Counted from the first letter of the stretch, positions 26,529 through 39,467 are shown. The stretch is DNA of 64,000 nt from Amycolatopsis sp. FDAARGOS 1241 (GCF_016889705.1 NZ_CP069526.1:8460001-8524000), one strand, 5' to 3'. Notes: generated by a model from the sequence alone, not told the origin. Numbers and translations: made by a program.

Positions 26529-28436
26529 TCAGGAGAACCTCACCAGCAGAAGGGCCGCCAGAAGCAGGAACGTGCCGCCGAGCATGGACAGCGCGTACGA
26601 CCGGACGAACCCGGTCTGCAGGCGCCGCAGGCGCCCGGACCCGCCGCCGAGTGCCGCGGCGAGGCCGTTGACCGCCCCGTCGACCCCGCGGTTGTCGACG
26701 TACACCAGCGCCCGCGCGAGCCAGGTGCCCGGGCGGGCGACCAGCGTCTCGTTGAGGGCGTTGCCGTACAGGTCCTTGCGCGCCGCCCGGACGATCCAGG
26801 ACACGCGCTCCGGGCGCTCGACCGGGATGTCGCGGCCGGGGCGGAAGATCCAGATCGCGAGCAGCGCCCCGATCAGCGCGAGCAGGAGTGTGAGCCACGG
26901 GATCGTCGCCGCCGGGATCGGGGCGTGCTCGGCCTCGTGGTACGGGCCGACGGTCGGGGCCAGCCAGTCCTCGAACCGGTCGCCGATCGCGAAGAACGCA
27001 CCGGAGCCGACCGACCCGATCGCCAGGATCGCCATCGGGACCCACATGATCGGCTTGGACTCGTGCGGATGGAAGTCGCGGCCGTCGGAGCTCTTGATGT
27101 CCTTCCAGCGCGATTTGCCGAAGAAGGTCATCATCATCAGGCGCGTCATGTAGAACGCGGTGAGCCCGGCGCCGATGATGCCGGCAAGGCCGAACACCCA
27201 GCCGCGCCAGGCCTCCTGGCCGAACGCGGCCTCGATGATCGCGTCCTTCGTGTAGTAGCCCGCGAGGAACGGGAAGCCGATCAGCGCGAGGTAGCCGAGA
27301 CCGAAGGTGACGAACGTGATCGGCATCTTCTTGGCCAGGCCGCCGAACTTGCGCATGTCGACCTCGTCGTTCATGCCGTGCATGACCGAACCGGCGCCGA
27401 GGAAGAGCCCGGCCTTGAAGAAGCCGTGGGCCACCAGGTGCATGATGCCGAGCGCGTAGATGCCCGGCCCGAGGCCGACCGCCAGCATCATGTAGCCGAT
27501 CTGGCTGACGGTGGAATACGCGAGCACCTTCTTGATGTCGTCGTACGCGCACCCGACGATGCACCCGATCAGCAGCGTCACCGCACCGACGAGCGTGACG
27601 ATCAGGCGCCCGTCCGGCGTGGCGCTGTAGATGACGTTGGAGCGGGCGACCAGGTAAACGCCCGCCGTGACCATCGTTGCGGCGTGGATCAGGGCCGACA
27701 CGGGGGTCGGGCCCTCCATCGCGTCCGGCAGCCACGCCTGCAGCGGGAACTGGCCGGACTTGCCGCACGCGCCGAGCAGCAGCAGGATGCCGATCGCGGT
27801 GATCGCGGCCGGCGGGATCTGCCCGTTGGTCAGGCCCGCGAAGACCTGGGTGTACCCGGTGGAGCCGGTGTACTTGAACATCAGGAAGATCGCCAGCGCG
27901 AGCCCGCCGTCACCGACGCGGTTCATCAAGAACGCCTTCTTCGCGGCGGTCGCCGCGGACGGGCGGTTCTGGTACCAGCCGATGAGCAGGTACGACGCGA
28001 GACCCACGCCTTCCCAGCCGAGGTACAGCGTCACGAAGCTGTTGCCCAGCACCAGGATCAGCATCGAGGCGACGAAGAGGTTGAGGTAAGCGAAGAAGCG
28101 GTACCGGCCCTCGTCCTCGGCCATGTAGCCGATCGAGTAGAAGTGGATCAGCATGCCGACGCCGGTGATCAGCAGGACGAACGTCAGCGACAGCGCGTCG
28201 ATGCGCAGCCCGAAGTCCACCTGCAGCTGCCCCACCGGGATCCACGAGTACAGGTTGACGTTCTCGGTCGCGGCACCGTCCGTCGAGAAGAACAGGATCA
28301 CGCCGTAGACGAAGGCCAGGAGAACAGTGGCGGTGCCGAGCAGGTGCCCCCACGCCCTCGCCCGTTTCCCGGCAAGAAGCAGGATCAGGGCGCCGAGGGC
28401 GGGAAGGGCCACCAGCAGCCACGATGATGCGGTCAC
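26529..28436 (-). CDS. nuoL: NADH-quinone oxidoreductase subunit L
   Basis: 635 residues; distal antiporter-like subunit with the long lateral helix at the C-terminal end. Signature stretches are GWEGVGLASYLLIGWYQNRP, KSGQFPLQAWLPDAMEGPTP, ALIHAATMVTAGVYLVARSN and LAYSTVSQIGYMMLAVGLG. Start is GTG 28436 with GAGGGAG upstream, 13 bases after the nuoK stop. Confidence 0.96.
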   Translation of the reverse strand: MTASSWLLVALPALGALILLLAGKRARAWGHLLGTATVLLAFVYGVILFFSTDGAATENVNLYSWIPVGQLQVDFGLRIDALSLTFVLLITGVGMLIHFYSIGYMAEDEGRYRFFAYLNLFVASMLILVLGNSFVTLYLGWEGVGLASYLLIGWYQNRPSAATAAKKAFLMNRVGDGGLALAIFLMFKYTGSTGYTQVFAGLTNGQIPPAAITAIGILLLLGACGKSGQFPLQAWLPDAMEGPTPVSALIHAATMVTAGVYLVARSNVIYSATPDGRLIVTLVGAVTLLIGCIVGCAYDDIKKVLAYSTVSQIGYMMLAVGLGPGIYALGIMHLVAHGFFKAGLFLGAGSVMHGMNDEVDMRKFGGLAKKMPITFVTFGLGYLALIGFPFLAGYYTKDAIIEAAFGQEAWRGWVFGLAGIIGAGLTAFYMTRLMMMTFFGKSRWKDIKSSDGRDFHPHESKPIMWVPMAILAIGSVGSGAFFAIGDRFEDWLAPTVGPYHEAEHAPIPAATIPWLTLLLALIGALLAIWIFRPGRDIPVERPERVSWIVRAARKDLYGNALNETLVARPGTWLARALVYVDNRGVDGAVNGLAAALGGGSGRLRRLQTGFVRSYALSMLGGTFLLLAALLLVRFS

Positions 28437-28449
28437 TCGGTCGTCTCCC

Positions 28450-28749
28450 TCAGTACTTCAGCAGGTTCGTGTCGTCGACCGAGGCCGAGCGCCGGGTGCG
28501 GAAGATCGACATGATGATCGCCAGGCCCACCACGACTTCGGCGGCGGCCACGACCATCACGAAGAATGCCATCACCTGGCCGTCGAGCCCGCCGTTGATG
28601 CGGGCGAAGGTGACCAGGGTGAGGTTCACCGCGTTCAGCATCAGCTCGATGCACATGAACACGACGATCGCGTTGCGGCGCACCAGGACGCCGACGGCGC
28701 CGATGGAAAACAGCAACGCCGACAACAGGAGGTAGTAGCTCGGGGTCAC
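28450..28749 (-). CDS. nuoK: NADH-quinone oxidoreductase subunit K
   Basis: 99 residues with three membrane helices, the normal size. The two membrane glutamates of the NuoK family are visible in [15 protein letters not shown] and [12 protein letters not shown]. It couples quinone reduction to the proton channels. GTG start overlaps the nuoJ stop (GTGA). Confidence 0.96.
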   Translation of the reverse strand: MTPSYYLLLSALLFSIGAVGVLVRRNAIVVFMCIELMLNAVNLTLVTFARINGGLDGQVMAFFVMVVAAAEVVVGLAIIMSIFRTRRSASVDDTNLLKY

Positions 28750-29636
28750 TTTCCTTCCCCTTCTTCGTCAGCGCGGGCCGCGGCGGAGCCGTTCTCCGAC
28801 GGCTTTCCGCCGACCAGCGCGTGCGCGTCGGGCTTGGGGCCCTCGTCGGCGATGAGCTTGCGCTCGCGCATGAGCTCCAGCGCCGAGGTGGATTCGATGA
28901 TCGCCGAGAGCGACTCCGGCGCGATGGAGCCGTCGGGCAGCAGGGCCGGGACGGCGACCGAGTTGGCCGTGGCGAACACACCCGGGCCGGGCAGCGGCGA
29001 CGGGCGGTCGTGCTCGCCGCGGAAGCGCAGCTTGACCAGTTCGCGCTGCGGCAGCTTGCCGCCCTTCTTGCCGCGGTCGGTGAACGCCAGCACCATCGCG
29101 CCCAGCGCGGCGGTGATGAGCAGCGCCGAGGTGAGCTCGAACGGGAACAGGTACTGCGTGAAGATGATCCGCCCGAGGCCGCCCGCGCCACCGCCGTTCG
29201 CGGCGTACGGGTCGAGCGCCGGGGCCGGCGTCACGTTCACCAGCGAGCGGAAGACGCCGGCGGCGATCAGGGCGGCGAGCCCGATGCCGAGCACGGTCGC
29301 CGCGAGCCGCTGTCCGCGCAGCACCTCGACCACGGAGTCGGAGCTCTCGCGGCCGACCAGCATCAGCACGAACAGGAACAGCATCATGATCGCGCCGGTG
29401 TAGACGATGATCTGCGTGAACCCGAGGAACGGCGCCGACTGCGTCATGTACAGCGCGCCCAGGCTCAGCATCGTCAGCACCAGCCACAGCGCCGAGTGCA
29501 CGGCGTTGCGGGAGAAGATCATCCCCAGCGCGCCCAGCAGGGAGAGCGGGCCGAGGATCCAGAACGCGATGGCCTCGCCCACCGACACCGTGGACGACGC
29601 GGCGGCGGGCGCCTGCGCCAGAAGGGCCGTGATCAT
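28746..29636 (-). CDS. nuoJ: NADH-quinone oxidoreductase subunit J, extended C-terminus
   Basis: 296 residues: five helices in the first ~175 residues, including the pi-bulge helix 3 region [19 protein letters not shown], then a charged ~120-residue cytoplasmic tail absent from E. coli NuoJ (184 residues). Such tails are usual in actinobacterial NuoJ but their role is not known to me. ATG overlaps the nuoI stop. Confidence 0.95.
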   Translation of the reverse strand: MITALLAQAPAAASSTVSVGEAIAFWILGPLSLLGALGMIFSRNAVHSALWLVLTMLSLGALYMTQSAPFLGFTQIIVYTGAIMMLFLFVLMLVGRESSDSVVEVLRGQRLAATVLGIGLAALIAAGVFRSLVNVTPAPALDPYAANGGGAGGLGRIIFTQYLFPFELTSALLITAALGAMVLAFTDRGKKGGKLPQRELVKLRFRGEHDRPSPLPGPGVFATANSVAVPALLPDGSIAPESLSAIIESTSALELMRERKLIADEGPKPDAHALVGGKPSENGSAAARADEEGEGK

Positions 29637-30175
29637 TGCTTGGCCTCCTGCTGCTGCGCCTTCGCGAGTTCGGGGCCGTTCACGTAGTAGTCCTGCTCGT
29701 TGTCGCCCAGGCGCATCGGGTGCGGCGGCTGCTCCATGCCCGGCAGCAGCGGGGCGAGCAGGTCTTCCTTCGTGTAGATGAGCCGCTGGCGGTCATCGTC
29801 GGCGAGCTCGTAGAAGTTGATCATCGTCAGGGACCGCGTGGGGCAGGCCTCGATGCACAACCCGCAGCCGATGCAGCGCAGGTAGTTGATCTGGTAGTCC
29901 TTGCCGTAGCGCTCACCCGGGGAGTACCGCGCCTCTTCGGTGTTGTCGCCGCCCTCCACGAAGATCGCGTCGGCCGGGCAGGCCCAGGCGCACAGCTCGC
30001 ACCCGACGCACTTCTCCAGCCCGTCCGGGTGGCGGTTGAGCTGGTGGCGGCCGTGGTACCGCGGCGCGGCCGGGGCGCCGGCCTCCGGGTACTCCTCGGT
30101 GGCGACCTTCTTGAACATCATCCCGAAGGTGACACCGAAACCCTTGATGGGGTTGAGGAAGTCAGTTGCCCCCAT
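29633..30175 (-). CDS. nuoI: NADH-quinone oxidoreductase subunit I
   Basis: 180 residues. Two ferredoxin-like motifs, [12 protein letters not shown] and [12 protein letters not shown], bind the [4Fe-4S] clusters N6a and N6b that pass electrons from NuoG to NuoB. N-terminal amphipathic helix contacts the membrane arm. The gene overlaps the 3' end of nuoH by 14 bases. Confidence 0.97.
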   Translation of the reverse strand: MGATDFLNPIKGFGVTFGMMFKKVATEEYPEAGAPAAPRYHGRHQLNRHPDGLEKCVGCELCAWACPADAIFVEGGDNTEEARYSPGERYGKDYQINYLRCIGCGLCIEACPTRSLTMINFYELADDDRQRLIYTKEDLLAPLLPGMEQPPHPMRLGDNEQDYYVNGPELAKAQQQEAKQ

Positions 30176-31508
30176 TGTCTGCCCCTTCCTGTGCTGGCGA
30201 AGCGGTGACGCCCGCGGGTTTGCGCCGCGCCGCCCTCGCCTCCGCCTTGGCCAGCGCCTTCTGGCGCGGAGTGCTCTCGGGGACCTGCAGGTCCAGCGGG
30301 GGCACCGGGAAGCCGCCGCCCGTGAGGTCGACGTAGTCGTCGTTCTCGACCTTCTTGTTCGGCACGGCGAGGCTGATCAGCACCAGCACCACCAGGACCA
30401 CGCCGACGCCGACGAGGATCTGCGGCCAGCTCCACTGGATCGTCTTGATTGCGACGACCACGAGGATCCAGATCAGGTTGATCGGCACCAGGACCTTCCA
30501 GCCGAGCCGCATGAACTGGTCGTAGCGCAGCCGCGGCAGCGTGCCGCGCAGCCAGATGAAGCAGAACAGCAGGATGAAGGTCTTGGCGAAGAACCAGAGC
30601 ATCGGCCACCAATTCTGGTTCAGCGGCGAATCGTCGCCGACGAACGGGAACCGCCAGCCGCCGAGGAACAGCGTGGTGCAGAAGGCCGAGACGATGACCA
30701 TGTTCACGTATTCGGCGAGGAAGAACATCGCGAACTTCATCGAGCTGTACTCGGTGTGGAAGCCGCCGACCAGCTCCGACTCGGCCTCTGGGAGGTCGAA
30801 CGGCGCGCGGTTCGTCTCGCCGACCATCGAGATCAGGTAGATCACGAAGCTCGGGATCAGCATGTAGAAGTACCAGCCGTGGGCCTGTGCCTCGACGATT
30901 TGCGACGTCTGCAGGGACCCCGAGTAGAGGATCACCGCGACGATCGAGAGGCCCATCGCGATCTCGTAGGAGATCACCTGCGCCGCCGAGCGGAGCCCGC
31001 CGAGCAGCGGGTACGGCGAGCCCGACGACCAGCCGGCGAGCACGATGCCGTACACCCCGATCGACGAACAGGCGAGGATCACCAAAACGCCGACCGGGAG
31101 GTCGACCAGCTGCAGCGTGGTCGTCTCGCCGAAGATCGACACCACCGGGCCGAACGGGATCGCCGAGAGCGCGATGAGCGCGGGGATCGCGGCGAGCACG
31201 GGGGCGAGGAAGTACACCTTGCGGTCGGCGGTGTCCGGCACGACCTGCTCCTTGAACGGGAGCTTGATCGCGTCGGCCAGCGACTGCAGGTACCCGCCCG
31301 GGCCCACGCGGTTGGGGCCGGGCCGGTTCTGCATGCGGCCGACCGCCTTGCGCTCCCAGACGATCAGGAAGATCGTCAGGATCGGGCCGATCAGCAGGAT
31401 GACGACCGCCTTCAGCAGGATCAGCCACCACGGGTCGTCCGCGAGCAGGCGCGCACGCTCGGCGGCGTCCGGCATCTGCGCCAGGAACGGCGTGAGCTGC
31501 GGGCTCAC
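30162..31508 (-). CDS. nuoH: NADH-quinone oxidoreductase subunit H
   Basis: 448 residues, eight or nine helices; forms the quinone chamber floor ([40 protein letters not shown]). The last ~70 residues are a cytoplasmic Ala/Arg-rich extension. GTG start overlaps the nuoG stop (GTGA). Confidence 0.96.
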   Translation of the reverse strand: MSPQLTPFLAQMPDAAERARLLADDPWWLILLKAVVILLIGPILTIFLIVWERKAVGRMQNRPGPNRVGPGGYLQSLADAIKLPFKEQVVPDTADRKVYFLAPVLAAIPALIALSAIPFGPVVSIFGETTTLQLVDLPVGVLVILACSSIGVYGIVLAGWSSGSPYPLLGGLRSAAQVISYEIAMGLSIVAVILYSGSLQTSQIVEAQAHGWYFYMLIPSFVIYLISMVGETNRAPFDLPEAESELVGGFHTEYSSMKFAMFFLAEYVNMVIVSAFCTTLFLGGWRFPFVGDDSPLNQNWWPMLWFFAKTFILLFCFIWLRGTLPRLRYDQFMRLGWKVLVPINLIWILVVVAIKTIQWSWPQILVGVGVVLVVLVLISLAVPNKKVENDDYVDLTGGGFPVPPLDLQVPESTPRQKALAKAEARAARRKPAGVTASPAQEGADNGGN

Positions 31509-33970
31509 TGTTCACCTCCGGAGATCTGCACCAGCGCGCCGTGGCCCGCGGCCAGTGCGGCGCGGACGGCGGAACCGTCGGAGTTGCCCGGGAGCCACAC
31601 GACCCCGTCGGGCAGGTCGGCGACCTCGACGGGCAGCGTGATCGAGCCGCGCTCGGTTTCGACGCGGACCGTGGCGCCGAGGCCTTCCGCGGTCTTCGCC
31701 GACAACCGCGCCACGGGCTTGCGCTGCGTGCCCTTGAGGTGCGGTTCGCCGTCCTGCAGCGAGCCGTTGTCGATCAGCTGCCGCCAGGTGGCGAGCACGG
31801 CCTCGCCGGTACCCGGTACCGGCGCGGCCTGCGCTCCGGTGACGACGTGGCCCCAGCTCGCGGTGCCCTGGCCGAGCTTCGCGAAATCACCCGCCGCGGC
31901 GGCCGGCGTCTGCGTGAACAGGTCCACGTCCATCTCGACGGCGAGGGTGTCGAGCACCCGGCCGTCGGTCAGGGCACCGGTGCCCTCGAGCGTGATGTCG
32001 AACTCGCGGCGGCGGCCCTCCCAGTTGAGGTAGCTGCCCGCCTTCTCGACCGACGGCGCAACCGGCAGGACCACGTCCGCCCGCTCGGTGACCTCGCTCG
32101 CCCGCAATTCCAGGCTCACGATGAAGCCGGCGTTGTCGAGCGCGCGGCGCGCCAGGTCCGGGTCGGGCAGGTCGTTCGGGTCGACGCCGCCGACGACCAG
32201 CCCGTCGAGCTCACCGCCGGAGGCGGCCCGCAGGATGCCCGTGGTGTCGCGGCCCGGCTGCGCCGGAAGCTCGGCGCCCCAGCGCTTCGCCACCTCGGCG
32301 CGAGCGGTGTCGTCGGACACCGACCGGCCGCCCGGCAGCAGCGTCGGCGCGCAGCCGGTGGCCAGTGCGCCGCGTTCGCCCGCCCGCCGCGGGATCCACG
32401 CGAGCCGCGCGCCCGTGCGCTCGGCCAGCGCCCGCAGCGAGGAGAACAGCCCGGGAACCTCGGCGGCGCGTTCGCCGACGAGGACCACGGCGCCGCCGGC
32501 GCTCAGCGCCTCGTCCAGGTCGGCCGCGTGCTGCGCGATGCCGTCGACCGCCGCGGCCTCGCCGCCCGGCACGCAGGCCAGCAGCTCGCCGAAGGTCTTG
32601 CGCACCGACGAGGTCGTCCACTGTCCCAAGTGGACCACGCGGGTGCGGTTCTTGCGGGCTGCCTTGCGCAGCCGCAGGAACACGATCGGCGCTTCGTCCT
32701 CCGGTTCGAAGGCGACGCACAGGACGGTGCGGGCCTTTTCGAGCTCCCCGAAGGTCACGCCGGTCTCCGGCGTCGTCGCGACCACCGACGAGGTGAGGAA
32801 CGCGAGCTCCTCGGCCGAGTGCGCGCGGGCGCGGAAGTCGATGTCGTTGGTGCGCAGGGCGAGCCGGGCGAACTTCGAGTACGCGTAGGCGTCCTCGACG
32901 GTCAGCCGGCCGCCGGTGAGCACCCCGACGCCCTTGCCGTCGCGGGCCTTTTCGAGCCCGGCGGCCGCGGCGCGCAGCGCGTCGGTCCAGGAGGCCTCCT
33001 CCAGCACGCCGTCCTCATTGCGCACGAGCGGGCGGCGGATGCGGTCGTCGGCCTGCACGTAGCGGAAGGCGAAGCGGCCCTTGTCGCAGAGCCACTCCTC
33101 GTTGACCTCCGGGTCCTCGCCCGCGAGCTTGCGCTGCACCTTGCCGCGGCGGAAGTCCGTGCGCTCGGCGCAGCCCGACGAGCAGTGCTCGCACACGCTC
33201 GGCGCCGACACCAGGTCGAACGGGCGTGACCGGAACCGGTACGCGGCGCTCGTGAGCGCGCCCACCGGGCAGATCTGGATGACGTTGCCGGAGAAGTAGC
33301 TCTGGAACGGCTCACCCGAGGTCGTGCGCGAAGCCAGGTCCAGCACGTCGGCCGTCTCGGCGGTACCGATCTGCTGATGCGCGCCGCGTTCGAGCAGCTC
33401 GATGAACGGGTCGCCGGCGACCTGCGCCGAGAACCGCGTGCAGCGCTGGCAGAGCACGCAGCGCTCGCGGTCCAGCAGCACCTGCGCCGAGATCGGCAGC
33501 GGCTTCGGGAACGTGCGCTTGGTGTCCACGAAGCGCGAATCGGTGCGGCCGTGGGCCAGCGCCTGGTTCTGCAGCGGGCACTCGCCGCCCTTGTCGCAGA
33601 TCGGGCAGTCGAGCGGGTGGTTGATGAGCAGCAGCTCCATCACGCCCTGCTGCGCCTTGTCGGCGACGGGCGAGGTGAGCTGCGTCTTCACGACCATGCC
33701 GTCGGCGACCGTCATCGTGCAGGACGCCTGCGGCTTCGGCATCGGCCTGCCACCCATCTCCACCTCGACGAGGCACTGGCGGCAGGCGCCGGCCGGGTCG
33801 AGCAGCGGGTGGTCGCAGAATCGCGGGATGACCGTGCCGAGCCGCTCGGCGGTGCGGATCAACAGCTCGCCCTTGGGTGCGATGACCTCTTCGCCGTCGA
33901 TGATCAGCTTGACGTGACCCTCGGGGACCGGGGTCTCTTCGGTCGCTGGTTTGTCGGGCGCGATCGTCAT
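31505..33970 (-). CDS. nuoG: NADH-quinone oxidoreductase subunit G
   Basis: 821 residues from ATG 33970, which overlaps the nuoF stop; the frame continues upstream only as shadow of nuoF. N-terminal [2Fe-2S] N1b domain ([15 protein letters not shown]), HxxxC motif [14 protein letters not shown] for N5, CVLCQRC plus a later cysteine (ICPVG) for N4, and CEHCSSGC...C for the off-path N7 cluster. The rest is a molybdopterin-oxidoreductase-like domain without cofactor. It carries electrons from NuoF to NuoI. Confidence 0.96.
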   Translation of the reverse strand: MTIAPDKPATEETPVPEGHVKLIIDGEEVIAPKGELLIRTAERLGTVIPRFCDHPLLDPAGACRQCLVEVEMGGRPMPKPQASCTMTVADGMVVKTQLTSPVADKAQQGVMELLLINHPLDCPICDKGGECPLQNQALAHGRTDSRFVDTKRTFPKPLPISAQVLLDRERCVLCQRCTRFSAQVAGDPFIELLERGAHQQIGTAETADVLDLASRTTSGEPFQSYFSGNVIQICPVGALTSAAYRFRSRPFDLVSAPSVCEHCSSGCAERTDFRRGKVQRKLAGEDPEVNEEWLCDKGRFAFRYVQADDRIRRPLVRNEDGVLEEASWTDALRAAAAGLEKARDGKGVGVLTGGRLTVEDAYAYSKFARLALRTNDIDFRARAHSAEELAFLTSSVVATTPETGVTFGELEKARTVLCVAFEPEDEAPIVFLRLRKAARKNRTRVVHLGQWTTSSVRKTFGELLACVPGGEAAAVDGIAQHAADLDEALSAGGAVVLVGERAAEVPGLFSSLRALAERTGARLAWIPRRAGERGALATGCAPTLLPGGRSVSDDTARAEVAKRWGAELPAQPGRDTTGILRAASGGELDGLVVGGVDPNDLPDPDLARRALDNAGFIVSLELRASEVTERADVVLPVAPSVEKAGSYLNWEGRRREFDITLEGTGALTDGRVLDTLAVEMDVDLFTQTPAAAAGDFAKLGQGTASWGHVVTGAQAAPVPGTGEAVLATWRQLIDNGSLQDGEPHLKGTQRKPVARLSAKTAEGLGATVRVETERGSITLPVEVADLPDGVVWLPGNSDGSAVRAALAAGHGALVQISGGEQ

Positions 33971-35256
33971 GCCTGAGCTCCCACCAGTTCGGGCTGGGCG
34001 GCCTTGTTCTTCTCGCACAGGTCGAGGAACTCCTGGCGGAAGTACTTGATCCCGCTCTGGATCGGCGACACGGCGCCGTCGCCCAGCGCGCAGAACGAGC
34101 GGCCGAGGATGTTGTCGCAGACGTCCAGCAGCGTGTCGATGTCCTCGGCGGTGCCGTGGCCCTCGACCATGCGCTCCAGGATCTGCGCGAGCCAGTACGT
34201 GCCCTCGCGGCACGGCGTGCACTTGCCGCAGGACTCGTGCTCGTAGAACTGCGTCCACTTCATCACGGCCCACGGCACGGACACGGTCTCGTTGAAGACC
34301 TGCACCGCGGTGGTGCCGAGCATCGAGCCGGCCTCGGCGGCGCCTTCGAAGTCGAGCGGGATGTCGAGGTGCTCGGCGGTGAACATCGGCGTGGACGAGC
34401 CACCCGGCGTCCAGAACTTGAGCGGGATCCCGTCCTTCATGCCGCCGGCGAGTTCGAGCAGCTCGCGCAGCGTGGTGCCGAGCGGGCACTCGTACTGGCC
34501 GGGCTTCTCGACGTGGCCGGAGATCGAGTAGATCTTCGGGCCGGGCGACTTCTCGCGGCCCATTTCGCGGAACCAGTCCGAACCGGCGTTGACGATGAAC
34601 GGCGCGCTGGCGATGGTCTCGACGTTGTTCACCGTGGTCGGCGCGGCGTAGAGGCCGGCGGCCGCCGGGAACGGCGGTTTGAGGCGCGGCTGGCCGCGGC
34701 GGCCCTCGAGCGAGTCGAGCAGCGCTGTCTCCTCGCCGCAGATGTACGCGCCGGCACCGGCGTGCACGGTCAGCTCGAGGTCGTAACCGGTGCCGAAGAT
34801 GTTCTTGCCGAGGTAGCCCTTCGCGTACGCCTCCCGCGCGGCCGCGTTGAGCCGGCGGATGCAGTGCAGGGCCTCACCGCGCACGTAGATGAAGCAGTGG
34901 TTCGACCGCATCGCGTACGAGGCGATGATGCAGCCCTCGATGAGCGAGTGCGGGTCGGCCATCATCAGCGGGATGTCCTTGCAGGTACCCGGTTCGCCCT
35001 CGTCGGCGTTGATCACCAGGTAGTGCGGCTTGTCGAAGTTCGGCGGCATGAACGACCACTTGACGCCGGCCGGGAAGCCCGCGCCGCCGCGGCCGCGCAG
35101 GCCGGAGGCCTTCACCAGCTGCACCAGCTGCTCGGGGGTGCCGGCGAGCGCCTTGCGCGCGGCGGTGTAGCCCTCGAGCTGCTCGTAGGTCTCGATGCGC
35201 CAGGAGTTGGGCGACAGCCAGCGCTTCGTGAGGACCGGAGTGATGGGATCAGGCAT
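33967..35256 (-). CDS. nuoF: NADH-quinone oxidoreductase subunit F
   Basis: 429 residues. FMN/NADH site [18 protein letters not shown] near residues 50-68, [34 protein letters not shown], and the N3 cluster ligands in [12 protein letters not shown] plus the cysteine in [11 protein letters not shown]. It oxidises NADH and starts electron flow into complex I. Follows nuoE without a gap and overlaps nuoG. Confidence 0.97.
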   Translation of the reverse strand: MPDPITPVLTKRWLSPNSWRIETYEQLEGYTAARKALAGTPEQLVQLVKASGLRGRGGAGFPAGVKWSFMPPNFDKPHYLVINADEGEPGTCKDIPLMMADPHSLIEGCIIASYAMRSNHCFIYVRGEALHCIRRLNAAAREAYAKGYLGKNIFGTGYDLELTVHAGAGAYICGEETALLDSLEGRRGQPRLKPPFPAAAGLYAAPTTVNNVETIASAPFIVNAGSDWFREMGREKSPGPKIYSISGHVEKPGQYECPLGTTLRELLELAGGMKDGIPLKFWTPGGSSTPMFTAEHLDIPLDFEGAAEAGSMLGTTAVQVFNETVSVPWAVMKWTQFYEHESCGKCTPCREGTYWLAQILERMVEGHGTAEDIDTLLDVCDNILGRSFCALGDGAVSPIQSGIKYFRQEFLDLCEKNKAAQPELVGAQA

Positions 35257-36120
35257 CTACTTCTTCTCCAGTTCCGGCAGTGGGACATCCTGCGTCGCCG
35301 GGGCGGTCCACCCGCGGTCGGCCGCGATCTGCGCGCCCCGAAGGGTTTCGACGGCCTGCGACGGCCCGTCGACGTCCCCGCGGTAGGTCTGCTCGTCCTC
35401 CGGGAAGAACCCGGCCAGCTGCAGCTCCGCGCCCTTGAAGTTCGTCAGCGGCGCACCGCGCGTCGGAGCCGGCTTCTTGCCCGCCTGCAACGCGTCGACC
35501 AGCGCGACGGCCTTCTCCGGCGTCTGGTTGTCGAAGTACTCGTAGTTGACCTGGATGACCGGCGCGAGGTCGCAGGCCGCGAGGCACTCGGCGTGCTCGA
35601 GGGTGATCGAGCCCGGCTCGTTCGGCGTGCCCGCCGTCTCCTCGTGGCCCAGCGGCGCGTCGGCGGAACCGAGGTGCGTCTGGAGCTTCTTGTAGATGGC
35701 CTCGCCGCCCATCGCCGCGCACAGCGTGTTGGTGCAGACGCTCACCAGGTGCTCGCCGCACGGGCGGCGCTTGTACATGGTGTAGAACGTCGCGACCGCG
35801 CTGACCTCGGCGTCGGTGAGGTCGAGGTGCTTGGCGCAGAAGGCGATGCCCTCCTGGCTCACGAACCCCTGCACCGACTGCACGAGGTGCAGCATCGGCA
35901 GCAGCGCCGAGCGCGCCACCGGGTAGCGCGCGATGATCTCCTCGGCCTTCGTGTGGATGTCCTCTTCGAAGACGTCCACCGGCGGGTTGTCGGCGAGGAT
36001 GCCCGCCGCCGCGGCCGGGTCCGGCGCGATGGCGACGACATCGGTGTCGCCACCCGCGGCGGCGTGCGTCTCCTTCGCGTGCCGCGGCCCCGGCTCGGGC
36101 GTCGCAGTCGAGTACGTCAT
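35257..36120 (-). CDS. nuoE: NADH-quinone oxidoreductase subunit E, extended
   Basis: 287 residues from ATG 36120 overlapping the nuoD stop. Thioredoxin-like [2Fe-2S] domain with CTNTLC and CLAAC providing the four cysteines of N1a. N- and C-terminal extensions of roughly 50-70 residues flank the core compared with E. coli (166 residues), typical of actinobacteria. The long frame reaching into nuoD is not used. Confidence 0.95.
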   Translation of the reverse strand: MTYSTATPEPGPRHAKETHAAAGGDTDVVAIAPDPAAAAGILADNPPVDVFEEDIHTKAEEIIARYPVARSALLPMLHLVQSVQGFVSQEGIAFCAKHLDLTDAEVSAVATFYTMYKRRPCGEHLVSVCTNTLCAAMGGEAIYKKLQTHLGSADAPLGHEETAGTPNEPGSITLEHAECLAACDLAPVIQVNYEYFDNQTPEKAVALVDALQAGKKPAPTRGAPLTNFKGAELQLAGFFPEDEQTYRGDVDGPSQAVETLRGAQIAADRGWTAPATQDVPLPELEKK

Positions 36121-37490
36121 CGGTCCACTCCCCCCATCACCGGGTCGATCGAGGCGACCGCGGCGATCACGTCGGCCACCAGCCCGCCTTCGGCCATCGC
36201 GGGCATCGACTGCAGGTTCACGAAACTGGGCTCGCGCATGTGCACCCGCAGCGGCCGGGTGCCGCCGTCGGACACCAGGTGCGCGCCGATCTCGCCGCGC
36301 GGCGATTCGACCGGCGAGTAGACCTGGCCCGCCGGCACGCGGAAGCCCTCGGTGACGAGCTTGAAGTGGTGGATCAGCGACTCCATCGACTGACCCATGA
36401 TCTTCTTGACGTGCTCGAGCGAGTTGCCCATGCCGTCGCTGCCGATGGACAGCTGCGCGGGCCACGCGATCTTCTTGTCCTCGACCATGACCGGGCCCGG
36501 TTCGAGTTTCTTCAGGACCTGCTTGATGATCCGCAGGCTCTGGTGCATCTCCTCGACGCGGATGAGGTAGCGCGCCCAGCAGTCGGCGTCGGTCGAGGTC
36601 GGGATGTCGAATTCGAACTCGTCGTAGCGCGAGTAGGGCTCTGTCTTGCGCAGGTCCCAGGGCAGGCCCGCCGAGCGCAGGATCGGGCCGGTGACGCCGA
36701 GCGCAAGGCACGCGTCCACGGGCAGCACGCCCACGCCCTTGAGGCGGTTGCGCCAGATCGGCTGGCCGGTGAACAGCTTGTCGTACAGGGGAAGGCGCTT
36801 GTCCATCACCTTGACGAACTCGGTGACCTTCTCCTCGAAGCCCTCCGGCATGTCCTGCGCGAGGCCGCCGGGGCGGATGAACGCGTGGTTCATGCGCAGG
36901 CCGGTGAGGAACTCGAGCAGGTGCAGCACCTCTTCGCGCTCGCGGAATCCGAGCGTCATGGCCGTGGTGGCGCCGAGCTCCATGCCGCCGGTGGCGATGT
37001 AGACGAGGTGCGAGCCGATGCGGTTGATCTCCAGCAGCATCACGCGCAGCAGCTCCGCGCGCGGCGGGGCCTGGACGCCCAGCAGCTTCTCGACGCCGAG
37101 GCAGTAGGCCATCTCCGTGGACAGCGGCGCGAGGTAGTCCATGCGCGTCACGAACGTGACGCCCTGGGTCCAGGTGCGGAACTCGCAGTTCTTCTCGATG
37201 CCGGTGTGCAGGTAGCCGATGACCGACCGCAGCTGCGTGACGGTCTCGCCCTCCATCTCCAGCACGAGCCGGAGCACACCGTGCGTCGACGGGTGCTGCG
37301 GGCCCATGTTGATGACCATGCGCTCGTCATGCTGGGCGTCGGAGACGACGTCGTCCCAGTCGCCGCCGGACACGGTGTAGACGCGGCCCTCGGTGGTGTC
37401 GCGCGAGTCGGCGTACTCGAAGCTCTCGGCGCCTTCGGCGGACGTGTCGGTGCCGGTGGTGACGTCCGAAAGGTTCTCGCTGGTAGTCAC
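36117..37490 (-). CDS. nuoD: NADH-quinone oxidoreductase subunit D
   Basis: 457 residues from GTG 37490, chosen for GGAGG eight bases upstream; a longer in-frame start lies in the duplicated spacer. Core motifs [37 protein letters not shown] and the C-terminal [14 protein letters not shown] with PSFVNLQSM. It lines the quinone-binding pocket near cluster N2. About 60 acidic residues precede the conserved start. Confidence 0.96.
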   Translation of the reverse strand: MTTSENLSDVTTGTDTSAEGAESFEYADSRDTTEGRVYTVSGGDWDDVVSDAQHDERMVINMGPQHPSTHGVLRLVLEMEGETVTQLRSVIGYLHTGIEKNCEFRTWTQGVTFVTRMDYLAPLSTEMAYCLGVEKLLGVQAPPRAELLRVMLLEINRIGSHLVYIATGGMELGATTAMTLGFREREEVLHLLEFLTGLRMNHAFIRPGGLAQDMPEGFEEKVTEFVKVMDKRLPLYDKLFTGQPIWRNRLKGVGVLPVDACLALGVTGPILRSAGLPWDLRKTEPYSRYDEFEFDIPTSTDADCWARYLIRVEEMHQSLRIIKQVLKKLEPGPVMVEDKKIAWPAQLSIGSDGMGNSLEHVKKIMGQSMESLIHHFKLVTEGFRVPAGQVYSPVESPRGEIGAHLVSDGGTRPLRVHMREPSFVNLQSMPAMAEGGLVADVIAAVASIDPVMGGVDR

Positions 37491-37557
37491 GAGTAAGACC
37501 TCCGCTGGTGCTGGCAGAGTCGGGATTTCCGCGCCCGACGCGGCAGGTTCCCGGTGC

Positions 37558-37561
<4 letters not shown>
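37487..37561 (-). CDS. Mini-ORF of 24 codons between nuoC and nuoD
   Basis: A GTG at 37561 overlaps the nuoC stop (GTGA) behind GGAGG at eight bases; its TGA at 37487-37489 overlaps the nuoD GTG (GTGA) behind an identical GGAGG and spacing. The peptide starts [14 protein letters not shown] and ends QRRSYS, the same six residues as the nuoC end. It arose by a tandem duplication of the nuoC 3' end, and could keep ribosomes moving from nuoC to nuoD. Whether the peptide matters is unknown; it is highly basic with one cysteine. Confidence 0.45.
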
Positions 37562-38348
<787 letters not shown>

Positions 38349-38352
<4 letters not shown>

Positions 38353-38897
38353 TTCTTCGCGTACTTGATCGACGACGGGATCAGCTCAGTGCGCGCGCCG
38401 CTGGCCGCGCGGATGGCGGCGCGGCGGGCGTTGATCGGCTCGTCCTGGATCTTCGCGTGCAGCTTGAGGATCGCGTCGAGCAGCATCTCCGGGCGCGGCG
38501 GGCAGCCGGGGAGGTACATGTCGACCGGCACCACGTGGTCGACGCCCTGCACCACGGCGTAGTTGTTGAACATGCCGCCGGAGGAGGCGCACACCCCCAT
38601 CGCCAGCACCCAGCGCGGCTCGGCCATCTGGTCGTAGATCTGGCGCAGGACCGGAGCCATCTTCTGCGTCACGCGGCCGGCCACGATCATCAGGTCGGCC
38701 TGCCGCGGGGTCGCGCTGAAGCGCTCCATGCCGAAGCGGGCGATGTCGTAGCGGGAACCGCCGACCGTCATCATCTCGATCGCGCAGCACGCGAGGCCGA
38801 ACGTGGCGGGCCACAGCGAGTTCTTGCGCGCCCAGTTGACCAGGCCCTCGAGGCTGGCCAGCAGGATGCCGTTGGGGAGTTTCTCTTCGAGGCCCAT
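38349..38897 (-). CDS. nuoB: NADH-quinone oxidoreductase subunit B
   Basis: 182 residues. Ligands of the terminal [4Fe-4S] cluster N2 are seen: tandem cysteines in LACCAIEMM, the cysteine in [12 protein letters not shown], and the one in [10 protein letters not shown]. It hands electrons to menaquinone. Six bases after nuoA. Confidence 0.97.
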
Positions 38898-38903
38898 GGT
38901 CTT

Positions 38904-39326
38904 CTAGTTCCAATCCAGGCCGCCGCGCCGCCACACGTAGGCGTACGCGAACCCGACCGTAACGATGAACAGCACGATCTCCACCAGGCCGAACACACCG
39001 AGCGCGTTCGCGTTCACGGCGAACGGGTAGAGGAACACCATCTCGATGTCGAACAGGATGAAGAGCATGGCCGTGATGTAGTACGCCACCGGCATGCGAC
39101 CGCCACCGACGAGCGGCTGCGGCGAAGGCTCGATCCCGCATTCGTAGGCCGAGAGCTTGGCCTTGTTGTACCGGCTCGGGCCGACGAGCGGACCCAGGAG
39201 CACGGAGAACGTGGCGAACGCGGCCGCCAGCACGAACAACAGGACGAGCGGCAGGTACACCTTCAGGCCGGGCGCGGCCGCAGCTCCACTGGGGTCGGCC
39301 TGCGCCAGCACGGGCAACATCAGCAC
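38904..39326 (-). CDS. nuoA: NADH-quinone oxidoreductase subunit A
   Basis: 140 residues, three helices; the conserved loop KLSAYECGIEP (with the quinone-site cysteine) and AMLFILFDIEMVFLYP are present. First gene of nuoA-N. Two starts are possible, GTG 39326 or ATG 39320; neither has an ideal ribosome site (AAGGA lies 13-19 bases away). Confidence 0.94.
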   Translation of the reverse strand: MLMLPVLAQADPSGAAAAPGLKVYLPLVLLFVLAAAFATFSVLLGPLVGPSRYNKAKLSAYECGIEPSPQPLVGGGRMPVAYYITAMLFILFDIEMVFLYPFAVNANALGVFGLVEIVLFIVTVGFAYAYVWRRGGLDWN

Positions 39327-39467
39327 GGGGTCTTCGCCATCCTTTCCGCGCCGCTGCGGGTTGCTTCTCGGGTGGTGGTCCGCTTCCTCGACGGCACCCT
39401 AAGGGAGCTGGGTCACACCGCCGAGGGTCAGGGCACCCTTACGGCCCGTGGCCGGGCCGCGGGTAGC